A stretch of DNA of 64,000 nt from Gorsachius magnificus. Its lineage: Eukaryota; Chordata; Aves; Pelecaniformes; Ardeidae. The notes beneath the pieces are model-generated. The model did not search any database. It was not told where the DNA came from and saw only the letters and a program-made list of their open reading frames with translations. Made by a program: the position numbers and the translations under genes. Below are positions 25,756 through 40,700 of this stretch, one piece after another (positions within the stretch are counted from its first letter, which is position 1; every line of letters starts with the position of its first letter). The stretch covers positions 123,443,988 to 123,507,987 of the forward strand of contig CM067082.1 of NCBI GenBank assembly GCA_034008185.1, read 5' to 3'.

Positions 25756-28700
25756 CTACAAACAGAGGGAGAAGGATTTAATCAGTAAGCAAAACAAACT
25801 CAATTACAAATAACAATCAAGTATTTGATAAACACATCTTGTAAGTGCTTATGGCCCAAAGCCCTCACAAAAGGTTGTACCATAGCATTCCAAATGGTCA
25901 GCAACACTTGACAATCATAATGCTCATTAACAACAAAACAGAAGCAAGCATTCAGCATCAGGTCTGTCAACCTGGTGCCAGCGGATTTCACAGAAGAGCA
26001 TGAGTTATTATATTTTAAAATACCAATTCACTGAACTACTCTAAATTAGAGGAATACTGAAGCTGGTCTTTCTACTGAGAAGAAACAGAACTGGTGCCAT
26101 AGCTTCTACAGCTTCATCCTTTAATGTTTGTCATATTGCTTTATCTCTCTATAAAAGCACAGGAAAAAAAAAACAAACCAAAGTAATGGGCTCAAAATCA
26201 ACAGCAGCTATTTTGCTATTAACCTGTCATTTACACTTAGCCTCTTTGGATTTATCAGAAAGGATTATGTGCCTAAATTCTTAGCACATTAACAGGGCTA
26301 GACTCCATACACAAAATATAAAATCACAGCTGCTACACATATGCATAAACATCAGCTATTGAGGGAGGAAGAGCACACACTGGATTTGGATAAGGGGACT
26401 GCAGAAAGACTCTCAAATGCTGATCTAGAGATCTAGATTACCAAAACTCAATGGGAACAGAATCTTTCCGTAAGAAGGCCTGCTTGTTCAGAGCCTCCAA
26501 GCCAGCAACACCTCTGATCAGGGTCAATAAAGCAGCAAAGATACCTGTCCACCTCTCACCTATCTCCATTTCACCCAGAATCACTGTGATGCAAAGGAAT
26601 GTACACAAGTAGTCAAAAACTTTAAGAGACAAACAACTCTTCCACTAATTATCAGAGTGACTCTGGAGAATTAGTCACTCCCCAAATAATCTGAAATCTG
26701 GGTAAAGAGATGAGATCTGAAAACTGTTCATTTCGTCATTGTTTATCCATTTCAGTGTGTTTGCTCTTATTTACTTTTTTTTTTTAAAATATGCAAAACT
26801 GAATGCTGAAATACGCTGAAGCTTTGCATGGCTAAATGAGTGGCTACAAGATCTTACCTCTAATCTTTGCTTTTCCTCAACAGCTAACTAACATTAATAT
26901 CCTGTTTTAAAGCATAACATTATTTTCCGGTAGCAGTTTTACATTTGCTGAAAACAACCAAAAGTTTTACTCGTTGCAAGCGTGCAATTCCTCGGGCATG
27001 AGACTGAGACGGAAGGGAAATTACCAGCCCATCAAGAGCCTGCAGATGGGCATGGAGATTAATTCTGAATAAGCTGATTATAGATAAAGCACTTAAAAGC
27101 AAAATAGATTTCCCCAAGAACTGGGACAAAGATTAACAGCCAGAGGTCTAAAAGATTCCCCAAGAAACAGCTGAAAAGATATTTATTAGTATTACATTTC
27201 TTCGTAAAACCCTCATGTGTGTTCCTGTGCACTGCAGGCAGTAGACTGCTTTCCAGAGGACTTTGGTGTTTGGTGCACGTGCATGCACACACATCCAGGA
27301 TGAACCCTTAAAAACTTCCAGCAATGATAGATCGACTAGGATTGTATCACCTGACAAGGTCAAAATGAAATGCTGCTTCTTTTCATCAGGGAAAAAAGTT
27401 AAAGAAGCTTGCTCTTATTAAAAGCTGTAAATTAATTAATCCCTGAGAAGAACAATAATGGCTAAATTCATTAATTGTCCTTGAGATACAGGTGGCTGTT
27501 TGCTCTTCAGAAGATACCTGCTACAGAAGAACACACAAGTACAATAACCTGAAACTGGCCATTTAAACTTTGATTTGCATGCTTCAGACCTTATTTGTAA
27601 AACATTATCACAGCAGAAGTTTTATGGAAAACAGAAGTGAACCAACTCCTGGTTTTGATGTCCCAAGAAATCTTTTCTACTTCCTTGAACAATTAAGTTT
27701 TCCTTATACATGAGATAAAGTTAGATTTTTCAGTATCTAAGGATTATTATGCATAATCCTGAATGAGGCAGTGGGCAGATAGCTCTGTACAAGTTTTGTG
27801 GAATACATTTAAAACCCCCTAGTTAGCCCTAATGATAAATCATGAAGTATTAAATCTTCCTTCCTATAGTATTGTGCATTTCACGAGATTAATTTAAATT
27901 TTAATAAGAAACCAAGCAACTATAATGAGATATAAGAAACACTATTTATAGGATCACCTCCCTGCTCAAATGCTGCATGTTTTATTCTTTTATTTTCCGT
28001 GCTAGTGTCACGCTGGAAATAACTTTGCAGAGGGATTTGGTAGGCAGTCCTGTGCTTTACCAGTAATGCTTCCATCACTGGAGAAAACTGTTGAAATGAA
28101 GTTATTAAAATACATACCGTAGAGGAGAATCTAATAAAACAAGATTATTTACAGTACTGTGTTATGCAGTGATACACAAGCTACCCTGCCTGGACACTGG
28201 AACCACTACAGCTGTGTTAGTCTTGTACGGTATCATGACAGTTTCTTAACCTAAACACAGTCAACAGGATACACTAAGCTCAGTATGAACACAACTCTAG
28301 TAAATCTCGACCAATTTTAACCCCATGCTTTCCTAGGTATCTCCATAAAGCAGGTAAATCGTTAATGAACAAGTATAACGAATAAAGAGGGATTTATTAT
28401 TAGGGTTTCTTTTGCCCTTGACAAAACAACCCAGATTATCTGACCAACAGCAACTCCACTGCTTTGTTTTCTACTTTTCCATTTAAAGAATTTTTCTACT
28501 TTTCTGGAAAATATGGGGATTAACCTCTAACTCTTCCCTATATCCCTTAGAAAATTCTATCTATAACCTAAGACTTCACTTAAAAACTAAACAGTCACCT
28601 GTTTGCAGGTTTTTTCAGTAACAGTCTACTGCTTGATTTAAGGAGTTTCACAGCCTTCTCAAACCTAGAGAATGCAGTAAGCTCTCACTTAAAGTAAGAT

Positions 28701-31700
28701 CAACAGAATAAGCATGATATGAGAAGTAGTCCACACAGATTGAAAAACACAAGGGTAATCCAACTCAAGGGAGATGGGAGGGACACAGCACAAGAACAAA
28801 GCAGTCAGTAACTAGACAAGCAGAAGTACAGCAAAAAATATGAAGCAGAAAAGTAGTCTGGGAAGGGTAGTGATTTGAAAAAGGTCCATAAACCTCCCAG
28901 GGAATTTCTTTAAACTATATATGGTGGCATGTCTTTTGTTATTCCAACTTTTGTAAAGAGGAAAAGGAATCGCCTGTAGCAAAGTTAGAAGAGGTTAAAA
29001 GCAGGCAAGAAAAAAGGTCTTAACTCTTGGCCAGAAGGCTGAAAGCTTATGGGAAAGTGTTACACAAGAAAATAAACCCAAGACAGGTGCTCAGGTTACT
29101 AACGCACAGAGAGGGAAGACCAAAAAATTATCTGCCTATGATTAACATCCAAGTGAGAGATAAGTTAGCGAAGTATTGACTTCAAAGTTGGGGACCTAAG
29201 TTGGGAGTCACACAGGTCTACTTATTGTCAGAGTCACTGAGACACTGGGCAAGGATAAGTTTCAAAAAAGGGACTGAAAATACAGTTCAAGGTGACAACA
29301 GTTGCTGGCATAGAGTAGACAGAGGCAATAGTTGAAAGTAGAGAGAATGAAAGCAGTAACACAAATTCGTATCACTTATATCTCTCTGTTTGTTTCAGAG
29401 GCATAGGAAAGTTTGTTTCACACAAAAAAAACCCCGAAGAATAAAGGGCACAATACACTTTTACAACTGCATTTAAGCGATTAAAATGGAAGTTGGCTGT
29501 TTTATTAGCACTCAAGCATTGTGCCATCGTTATGTAGGAAGACAGATGAACAAAGTCAACTTCCCTGACTTCAGAAAAGACAGGTTCCTAATTCAAACAC
29601 CTCCTCTGAGGCTGAATCTCAATGACTTATTCCCCACATCTGTAACTTGGTGTCATTCAATTAACAGTAATCTGTGAAGAAGTTGCTCCTCCTGAGGTCA
29701 GTTAAATATTAAGAAAACTCTGGGGTTTTTTACCTTCTCAAACACCATTTTATTTTTTCATGCTATTTAGAATTATCCAAATAGTCAATTAAGAACATTT
29801 TCTCAACCCAGCACTTACAATCAAATGTTTGACTTCAAAAAAAGTTATTGAATAACCACCTCTAAACATGAGCAGCCTAATCTTCCTCATCTGACAATTA
29901 ACATACCATGACAACCACATCCACCTCAGGTGTTCCGTCTTCTTTTATGCCAAACTCCTGGTTTCCAACACAAAGCTGTAAATTAAGAGATACATATATA
30001 ACACTGGCAGGTTTTTTCCCTTTAGTTTAACAAAGCCAAACATCAGTCAAGATGATTTCAGGTTTGAAGTGAAAATGGATTGTTACGGGAAAATGTAAAA
30101 ATGCCTTTTGTTTTGTTTGGTTTGGGTTTTGGTTTTTTTTTTTTTTTTTTAGGGTTCCCCCTCCCCCCTACTTAAAAAAACTTTTTTCTAGTACAGATGA
30201 ATAGTGGTACTGAAAGTGTTCTAACTAAACTGTAACATGTTACTAAATTACAAACATCTGTGATATTAAGCTATGCTTTAGTTCATCTATTTCAGTAGAA
30301 AAATTATTTAAGCAACTGCTTCCTAAATTGGGAATGAAACATAATGAGGAGTGACTTTTATAAGAAGCAGCTTCATCTTCTCAGCATAGGTAACCAACAG
30401 TGACTACCTATCAACTTGCAGTTTATGTCTCTGTTAGGACATGTTTTTAAGATGCTACGGCACAGAAGGGATTACTGAAGGCATCACTGTGCAGCTGATG
30501 GAACTGCTGGTATTTCCCAGGAAGACCCCCAAGTACCTGGAGCTCCAACTAGTACTCAGTGAGCCAGTTCTAACCTGTCAAGTGCACACAAAATCACTGC
30601 CTGGGAACATCAGCACTTGCTGGGTAGCTTGTGGCTTTTGAAGTCTGGGAGACTTGAAGTTTTCCCATTTAAACACAGGGCACTGACATTCTGAGTTGGG
30701 GAGGCAGCAATACAGTGCCAGAAGACAAAAAGAAGATTGAGGAGATACTGTACAATGTACCACCTAACACAGGAAAGTAGATTGCTTTGTCCTCTCTGGC
30801 ATAACACGCACTAAGAAACAAAACACCTATCTAAGCACTGTTGCCAGCAACAAAACATGACGTTCCCATCCTTGCCTTCATCTTCCCTCTCTCTTGATTT
30901 GGATAATTCCTCAGGGGCAAGGTCACAAAAAAAGACGACAAAAGGCTCACAAGGAATGAATGGGAAGTCCAGTAAGAACTGACAATCCACAGCATGAGGA
31001 ACAAAAGCATACTTTGTGTTCATATTACTATACAAATTACATTGTGTATTTTACAGAAAAAAAAAATTACTGTCTTCTGCCCATAATTGTAACTCCCATT
31101 TGTTCCACACTTACCACTCAGTTGAAAATATGAACACATTTTGCCAAAATAGTTCAAAAGCAGAAGTTGGAGATAACATTTCTTGCTCTTTGTAATAACA
31201 TTACTAGAAACTCTTCCACAAGCCGTAACATACCCAAAACAGGAGGCAGCCATAGGCATACATGTCAGAGGCTGGAGAAGCTGGCTGTCCCATTTTCAGT
31301 TCAGGAGAAACTAAGCTCAGGGTACCAACAACCATAGTGTTTGCAGTGGCACGTTGTTCCTACGGGGAAAAAAATTGTACTCCTAATTTCAAGCAACCAA
31401 CAGCACATTGAAGCAGATGTATCTCCCTCTCCCTTTTAATGTGTCAGACAACTTTACCACAGAGTTCTGTGCTGACCCAGACTGAAATGTAAAATCCTCC
31501 TTTACTGATCAAAAAAAAGGGGTGCGTAAAGGAAAAAAAAACAGATAACATCACACATCTATCACCTGTAACTGTAATAGAAAATAGTGAATACTAGAAC
31601 TATTAAAGCTCGTAAGGTGGTAAAGAATACAAACTGCAAAACTTCTCAAATTAGAAAAAAAATCCCTGATATGAAAACATTCGGCATTATTTTAGAGAAC

Positions 31701-34700
31701 TTTAGTTCTAATGTTCAGTTCTGCCAACTTTCCTATTTTTTCATCTCTGCCTTTCTGATCTTTACCTGAAACTAGCTGCTTTCTCCCTTCTGGTTTCCAG
31801 CATATTTTAGGACTGCCTACTGTCAAAATAAAAGCTAGACCCTGAGTTTCTAGCCAGCCAGCCAGATTGGAGAAGACTAGTCTCCAGATTGCCAAGAGTA
31901 CTTGGTAGCACATCAGTTACCAGCTCCACTCATGCATTTGTGATCATGCAGAAAGTACAAGCACTGAGCAGTACTGACGCCCCTATAGGGAAGGCACAAA
32001 CTGGATCCAGGCTGTGAACCATGGGTGGAACTTTCCTGCTCTATCACACGAGCTGCTCATTTCAGCACAGCCCATACGTGCAGGGAGGATTAAAGAGAGG
32101 GACAGTCTTCCTCAGCTCTTGCAATTTTGACAATGACACCATCTGTAACTGAGTACGGCCTTTCAGAAAATTCAGCTGTCAAAAATTTTTAAAGCACCTC
32201 TCTCTAGCGTGTTGAAAACTCAAATTTCTTTCAAGGGAAGCACACCTTGCTATCCAAACATTTGACACTTTTCATGTGATTCACAGATAATGCATTTCCA
32301 AAGCAGAAATAAGGGTTCTCAATGAAACTTACCTTTATTTACATTATGTTAATTATATTAATATAATTAGTTAATATTATAATACACATTACTCTTAAAA
32401 ATTAAATAAGCATGAAGCAGACCTCTAGCACAAAAAATGTTTTAGCTCTAACAACTTGAGTTTAGGAAGTCAAGAGGTGACTACAGAAGAGAGAGCATTA
32501 TTGGAGACTTTGCTATGTAAACACAGCTAATAGTAAGAACACAGCTTCTTAAAGAATATTACATTTTCCCCAAGAATAACTAAGAAATTCTTTACTACAG
32601 AAACTGAGGACTAAATCAGAAGTACATATAAATAGAGGCATATGCAGGTGACATGTAAAATCCTGTTAGTTTACCGAATACCACAACAGATTAAAAACAC
32701 ATACTAGAACCCCATTACCCATCAAACAGAAAGGCAAAGACTTCATATGAGCTTGACTAGCACTTCTTCAAACATGAGCTCTTACTCTCACCTCTGATGA
32801 TGCCGATTACCATTGAATACACAAGACAGACAGCCAACAAGCAACTACTGCAACTTCTCTATCCTTTTTGTTCCACTGTTTTGCTTAACCAGAGCCCACA
32901 TTCAGTAATTCTTTTTTTCCCCTCCAAGATTAGATTCTGTTTACAAAAATTTCAACAAGACTCAAACTGCCCAATCCTATTCAGAATATGAAACAGGAGT
33001 CTAACTGCCAAGCACAATGTTTATTAATAAACCTTTTAAATTGCAAACACAGTTGTCTTTTCATACATAATTCTGACTAGAAGTCACTAAAGAATTTTTT
33101 TACCTCTGATTTCGTGAAATCAAAGTCTCCAACAATTCCTTGGTTTCGATTCACAGCAAAAATGTTATTTCCATGCAGAGATCCATGTATTATGTTAGCT
33201 TCATGCAATGTTTGTAGACCTTGGGCCACTCCTTTCATCACTTTTAATGCCTCCTAATGATTTAATTTGGGTGTTTATTGCAAAGACAGATATAGAAAAA
33301 ACAAAGCACAGTATCAAGTAAGTTTCTATACAGAACTAAGATTTTATTTTAAGGCTGGTACACATTCAAAGTTCATGCCAATTCCATTTTATGAAGTATG
33401 GGTTAATGATTAATTCCCAGCAAGATTATTATGACTGGCACAGCCAGGCAGAAAAAAAAAAAGTGCAGTCACCAATTAACAAATCACTAACATGAAAAAA
33501 CATGGGGGGGGAAAAAACCACACCCAAAAAAACATGCAACTTGGACCTTTACAAGTAGGGCCAAGTCAGCAAACACAAGGTTCAACTCAGCAAACAGAAC
33601 TAGAGAAAAGACTGTATTGCTTCTAGCTACTGCTTCTTTGAGAAGGAATGGCTGGCTATCCAAACTGCCTATACACCGTGTGGAGAGAAGGGAAAGGAAA
33701 AAGAGGGAGATGAAGTGATGGAGGAGGGGGGGGGGAAAATTACACACACAGGAGTCTTCTAAAACTTCAACACAGAAACACCTGCCCCTGGACATCTAAT
33801 ATGTTCAACTCCAGTACTTTTTAAATGTACTAATACAGCTGAGGCATTAATTTCAATAAAAGAAAAAAAATTTATGCAAGCAAAATCTCTTTAGGAAAGT
33901 TATAAACTATTGCCTGACCAGATGCTAAGAATGCCAGTCAGACCATCCTGTGCAAGTCACTGTCAGCCACCAAAGGAAGTACGCCGGTGAAATTCCACCA
34001 GGACCACAAGATACAGCAAAACAATAAGAGTTCAGTTCAAAAACATACAAAATAAAATACTGATAGTCTAAGTAGTTATACTTACTTCTAAAGTTAAAGG
34101 TATATCAGCCTGCAAAGCTCCCAGACTTGCTCCTGGGTAGTACGGGACCATTAAATATACCAAAGGATCAGACTTCAACGACAACAAAAAAAAAAAAAAA
34201 AAAAAAGGAAAAATAGATTGTTTCAAGTATCAGGAATATTGGGAAGTTTAACATGCACTAGATGTGTGATAAATCAATGCATTATGTTTACTGAGTAGAC
34301 AGTTTATCTAAACTCAGAAAGGAAATATTTTTCTGATTCAATGCTCCAACTTAAAATATGTTAAAGCTTTAAGGTCCAACTGCAAGTCTTTCAGCTTAAA
34401 CCAGAAATCAAGATCATCAATTTGAATCTTGCCTTGCAGAAAAGAAGGAACATCAGTTGTAATAATCCAGACTTCTCCTTCTGCTGATCCCAAGCTCTGT
34501 GATACTTGGTAACTCTTTCTATCACTTTGGCTTCTGAGCTTACATCTACAGAGTAGCCCTTAAAAACAAAACATACCCAAGCTATTACTCCTAATGCCTG
34601 TAACATTATTGCATTAAACTTTTTTTTGATTAAAGCAATGCATATTGTTAGATGCCACCAAATAACTTCCTCTTCCACTTAACACAAAACTCAATTCCAG

Positions 34701-37700
34701 CTGTCACAGACTGTTCCCATATTTTCTTATTAACTCTTAGAAAGTCTGTACCAACAAAACAGGGAGCATATCTCTACTGTGAGATTTAAATAAACCAAGT
34801 CAAAAGCAAGCAGAACATTTACAACTATGCCTCTCATAATACTGCATCCCCTGGTTTCCCAATTCCTAGCAGACTGGTAGAGAAGCAGAGCAAGGGAAAA
34901 GCAGCAGTTCCTGAAACTTCTCAGTGAAATCATCAGGAAGACAAACCAACATCTGCAAAAAGACAGGAGGAACAAACAGGAAAAATGGTCCACCAGATAC
35001 TAGAAAGAACAGATAGTAGAGGGGAAGCACTGGTTCACTACAGTAGTCCTCAAAAGAAATGAAAAAAAAAATCAGTAAGCAAGATGGAAGCAATCCAGAA
35101 GGAAAACAGTGCTGCATGTTCTACAGGCCCAACAAAAAATCTGCCATCAGAAAAAGGCTGTTAAACACAGGGATGTGAAAGAAACACCAGAGTTCATTCA
35201 GAATCAGCACATTAATAAGCCAAGGCCTCACCTGCAGCACTAACTGAAAGCCACTGGCAACATTACCTTTAAAAGAACCTTCTGGCCCTGAATTTCTGAA
35301 CACACTAAAGGTCGCTTCGTGCTCAGTTCCTTCATGGGCTCAGCATCCAAAAGGTCTCGCTCCAGGCTGCGTGTCAGAAGTCCGCCAGAGTTCTGAAGCA
35401 CATGCACACGCAAATATCCAGGGTAAGTGCACAGCATTTAATAGCGGCTAAGATTCAGAGGCTTCAACTACCTCCCCTCTTCCTCAACCAGCTTAGCAAA
35501 GCACAAAACCAGCTGGGACACGTCAAAAAGTTACAGCATCTGTTACCAAGAAGCTGGCCATAATGAGGCAGCTAACGAAATGCATTCCTTGAACACCCCC
35601 CAGAAGAGGGAGAGAAGGAGGAAGACCACAACAAACAGTGCTGAGGGACACAGACCGTGCAGCATTGTTGCTGCAGAGCCTTGATAGTGCCCAACACAGT
35701 AACTGACAGTGCCTTCAGACACAATCTCTGCTTACCATATAGTTTAGAATTCCTGCTTCTGGATAAAGAAGTGGTAACTCAGGGAACCATTTCTGTACCA
35801 AATATGTAAGCTTCTCCTAAATGAAGGAAACAAGGCCCACAGCTTCAAGTCACTAGTTTCTGACATATGTAAATATACACTGACACTTGCAATGTATACA
35901 CAGGACACCCAAATGTACATTCACCATGAAGGTACCTCCTTAAACAACATCATCCAAAGTAACACTGACATTTGCTAAACATAAAAACAAAAAAACCCAC
36001 CCAAACACACAATAGCCACCACGCCACCACACACAACATGAACACAGCAGTTCAATATGGACAGATTTTTGAAAGCTCTGAGGATGGGTAGTATTAAAGC
36101 CCCAAACAGTACTATCACAGAAAAATTTCATCTTTTCTACAAGAGGCTTTAGTAGGCCTAAACAAAGGACAACAACTTCACTACAGGTAAGTGAAGGAAG
36201 ACAGAAATCAAGCAGTAACACAGACCAGGCCAGCATGCTGCAAGGTAACTATTACACACAAATGCTACATCTGCAGAGGTAGGTATATCACCAGCACAAA
36301 TCCTAGTGCCCTTCTACTTGCTCACAAGGCAATGGTTTTGGATTCTTCTCTCCATGTAGAGGACTTGGGGTGATCTTCACTTCAGGATAAAAGCCTGTTT
36401 TAACCTAGTCATAAGGCAACAGTTCCCCTTCTTGCAGGAAATACAGCCTGTCTTCACAACTGAGCTTACACTCTCACCTCCAGCTCTTCTGGCCTGAAAA
36501 ATACAGCTCACATTTTTTTCTCACCTCACTCCCTTATGGAGGGGGAAGGTCTGAAGAAACTATGTTCAAACAGAGATAAAACTGATCAGCCTACATGCCT
36601 TCTCCCATAGGTTTCACCAAGAAAGGGCCATCTTAACATCCAACACTATAAAAGTCACATTATTTTACCCAAAGCACACATTAAAGCAACTGAAATGCAG
36701 ATGTGCCTCATACAGGTTTGGTTTAGTTAGCCAAGCAGTTTAATACTTACATATTCTTCTTGTTCCTTGGATATTTCTTGAAGAACCCTATTTCGCAGAT
36801 CAGCAATTTCCTCTTTTATTCCTGTCATTTCTAACTCACTGTAATCATCAGACTGCATTAGGAATAACAAAGTTAGTGTATAATTCTCATTCTGCTTTTA
36901 TACCAAACAACGGTAACTTACTATATCACAATTAAAAAAAAGCTTCCATATCACAGTTCTGGAGTTGAACATATTCTCAAATACATATTTTACTCAGTCT
37001 CCTTCCCCGAAACCCAAGAAAATCTCTTAAAACCTAATCACTGAGAAAGGTGTTCCCTTTATTTATGTGACAGGCCAAATGTTGTAGCCCTTTGCCTACT
37101 TGTTTCCTAAGTCAAAGAGCATTTTTTTTTTAAATTAGCTGATCACATATACTCATAACAGCAACATCATTCATCTACCAGAAATGCCAGGTTACACAAT
37201 TCGTTCACTTTTTTCCTCCTATAAGCAGGCATTTTCCTCATGTCACCTCATTATTCAAGAACGCTTTTCCCAAAGGGTTTCATTAGTGTGTCTCATTTTA
37301 AATCCCTCTTGGAATCTTACTGCCCCTTTACAATGCTTACAGAGACACACATGCAGGTTCTTTTCTTCCTTAAGCAACACCAGAATAATTACTGTGTGAT
37401 CAAACAAACAGCACTGAAGCTGGGGTAATATTTACATACTTTAGACTTCTCTGAGGGGTAGTGGGGAACCCTGAAAACTAGAAGACATCGACTTCTGTCA
37501 ACAAAAGGGAGGTACATGCATTATTAACAAAGTAAAAACCTAAAGTAATACACAACCAGCACAGTAGAAAGAGCTGGACAAAACTGTTCATGCTGTGAAC
37601 AGTGACCGTCACCAGAGGGACTTAGTTAAAAGCACAGTGCCATGGCTGGGGACTGAAACAAAAAAGTGGCTATGTACCAATTTATTTATTTATTTTTAAG

Positions 37701-40700
37701 CCATACAGGCTTGGTCTCAGGGGCCTGTAAAATTTCCACAGTTCAAGGCAAAATTCACGTCAGAAAACACAAGCTGTTCTATATAGTTACCACTTACTTG
37801 GAATAGACAAAGTTAATATTTCTAAACCAATTTAAGAAATTATAAAAACACCAATACTGTAACATTTTCATACTTCCTCAAAGTTGTTCTTTTCAACCAG
37901 CTTCCACCTTAACTGGGCCTTTAAGCTTTTCACAGTTTTCTGAATTGATAATAAGTTGTTAATATCAGGTCTTCTATTCAGCCATTCCTCAGCCTGTTTT
38001 TTGAACTAGAAGGAAAAGAAAAACAAAACAAAACAAAACAGTGTTCAAGCATTCTCTTTTAATATGCTTTTGTCCAATCCATTAGAGAAACTGCCTGAAG
38101 CCTATTTAAATTCAGCTTTTCAGGGTCTTTCCCCACAGAAGAGGGTTTTTATTGTGTTTCATTTTAATTACATTAAAACCTTCTGGAGAGCAATGTTCTA
38201 CTTAAAGCTCAATCCCCTTAAGTTACATACCACCGATTTGTAAGGAATCTAGAGATTCCAGCTTCCATGGCTTTTTTTTTTTTTAGAAAACTGTCTTTAT
38301 ATTTAACTGAAATGAAGCATTGGCTGATGTAATATATAACTGCAGTTCTCAAGCTTTAACCCAACCAACCTCTCATCACCAACATACTCCTGGACTTTCC
38401 TTATAAAAAGATAAGAGGACATCTTTCAAAAAGAAATAATGTCAGAAAGGGTTACTAGTATAGATCAGTGTGACAGAAATAAGTAAGGCATAAACTCACC
38501 TCAACACTGTCCAAGTATCTGTTCTGTATGACACAGATCATATTTTGCTCCTGACGAACTTTATACATAACTTTATTGTAAGCACTTACAATTATTTCCT
38601 TCTCTGCTTCGTCATGCTCCTGGTTTGAATTACACAAAGGAAGATTAAAGATTGAGAGTCATTCTTCATTTATTCCCACCAACATTTAAGATGTAAAACC
38701 TTTACTGAGAAATTCCACTGTTAATGGAAAAAATAATGTATCAGTTTTTTCTCTCTCTTTTTAAAGAGATTCTAAAAGGGAAGTTAGTAAGTCTAAGAGT
38801 TCATTCAATAGTTTCAGTAGAATAAAACTAATTGGCACTTCTATGCAGAAGTCCAATTTCATATTCCACATGCTATTTTTTTTAAGGATAGCATGGTTAA
38901 ATACATATGAAGCGTTAAAGCACTCAACCATTCTTCTAAAAGAAAGTCACTGGTTCTATCACAGAGCGCTGTCACAAGCAGATTAAACTACTGATTTGTT
39001 GTTAGCATGATGCTACATTAGAGGACAGGTTCAATTTTTGCTAACACGACCATTCCCTGGCACAGTAGGGACTCTCATTGCAGACACAATGCAAGTACCT
39101 CGAAGAGTTAGCAAAAGAGAATGGAGGAAATGCTTATCAGAAAAGGTAAAAAGGCTAACACAAGCGTAGAAAAAGATTACCAGTAAGGCAAGACACTCAT
39201 CATTGCAAAACAAAAGTGGTGAAAAACTACTCATCTCTTAAGACTGGAAAAAGTAAATTTATCTAGACATATTCACCCAGAGAGGCAACCCCATTATTTT
39301 AAACAGAAACTTACTTTTCATCACCTGTATTTTCAACACAAACACAAAAATTCAGTACAACTCAAAGAATGCTGCTCTGCACATAGGGAGGGAAGACCCA
39401 GTTTTCCCAGTACTTCTTAGTTAAGCCAGTCATACATGCAGCTAAGTTCCTGTAAGCCAAAGCTATCCTCTGCCTGTTGCCTGGAAAACACATTGTCTTC
39501 TCTCTGGGGAGCAACCTGGGTGACTTTATCACATTTCCACAAAAAAGATGCTGCCTTGTAGCAAATAAACTCATCTGGTATATTAAGAAAAGCTTTAAAC
39601 TGAAATCAAAGATGTATAAAATACATTGAAGTCATGACACGAGTAGGCGTGATTAGAACTTACATTTAAGTCAGTATCCAGTTCTTCACAAATAGCCAAC
39701 TCAACCTTTTTGAGAATTTCATCTGCATTGCCAACCATTTCCTCTAAATCTGAAGATGCTTCTGACATCAGGTCAAAACACTTCAAAGAGAAAAAAAAAA
39801 AAAAAAATATCAGCCTTGGAATTGAAAGTGAGAAGTTAGCAAGCAGACAGCAAAACCAAGCAAGAAATACAAAGAGTTATAGCACTACTGGAAATCTAAT
39901 CAGGATTTGTGTCTGATCACACCTTTAACTGCCTCACACAATTTCTAGAACTAACAGAGTTAAGATTCTCCAGGCAAGAAGAAAGTTGATTCTTGCCTTG
40001 ATCAGGTTTTATTTTCTTAATCTCATTTTGATTTTTACCAAAAAATGAAAGAGTAGAAGAAACCCAATCCTTCTCCTATTGAGTTTCACATCAAAAAATC
40101 AACATGTGTGCTGCCCACACAGTGATACACAAGATGCTCAATATGGCAGTTTCACTATCGAGTGGGCTTTCCATTCCTATATAGTACTACCTGAGATAAA
40201 GACACATCCTGGGATCTATTTCACAGTTTATCAAGTGTGAAATAAGGTTAAAGATTTCACCAGGAAGCCCTAAGTGTTTTCATGGAAGTCAGAAATAACT
40301 TTGCTTCAAGATATAAGATACAGAAGGTGCCAGAGAAATATCAGTAATATCAGCTTATAATTACATTGAATGTTGCTTTCAGCAAAGTTTTGTTACTCAT
40401 ATCTGCAGAAGAGATATTACACCGGCAACCAGAACTAAAATGAAAATATGCTCCTGTATTTAACATGCAAGATAAACAGTCATAATAGAAACCTGCAAAC
40501 TCCACCTCATTCACTTACCTATCAAGCATGTGTATTCCACTAACGACTGTGAAAATGTTTTATTGCTTTAACCTCAAAGGAACTAAAAATAAAAACTTTT
40601 AACAGTGTAAGTTCAAACATGTTGCACCCCAAAGGCTGGAGTTGCATACTGGAAAGGAGCCATCCAGTCTTTGAAAGTTTCCTTGTCTGTCATTGACACA

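Noticed and set aside
32337..32400. AT-rich palindromic stretch as an origin or MITE
   Set aside because: TTAATATTAAT-type words occur, but no terminal inverted repeats or target duplications can be defined.
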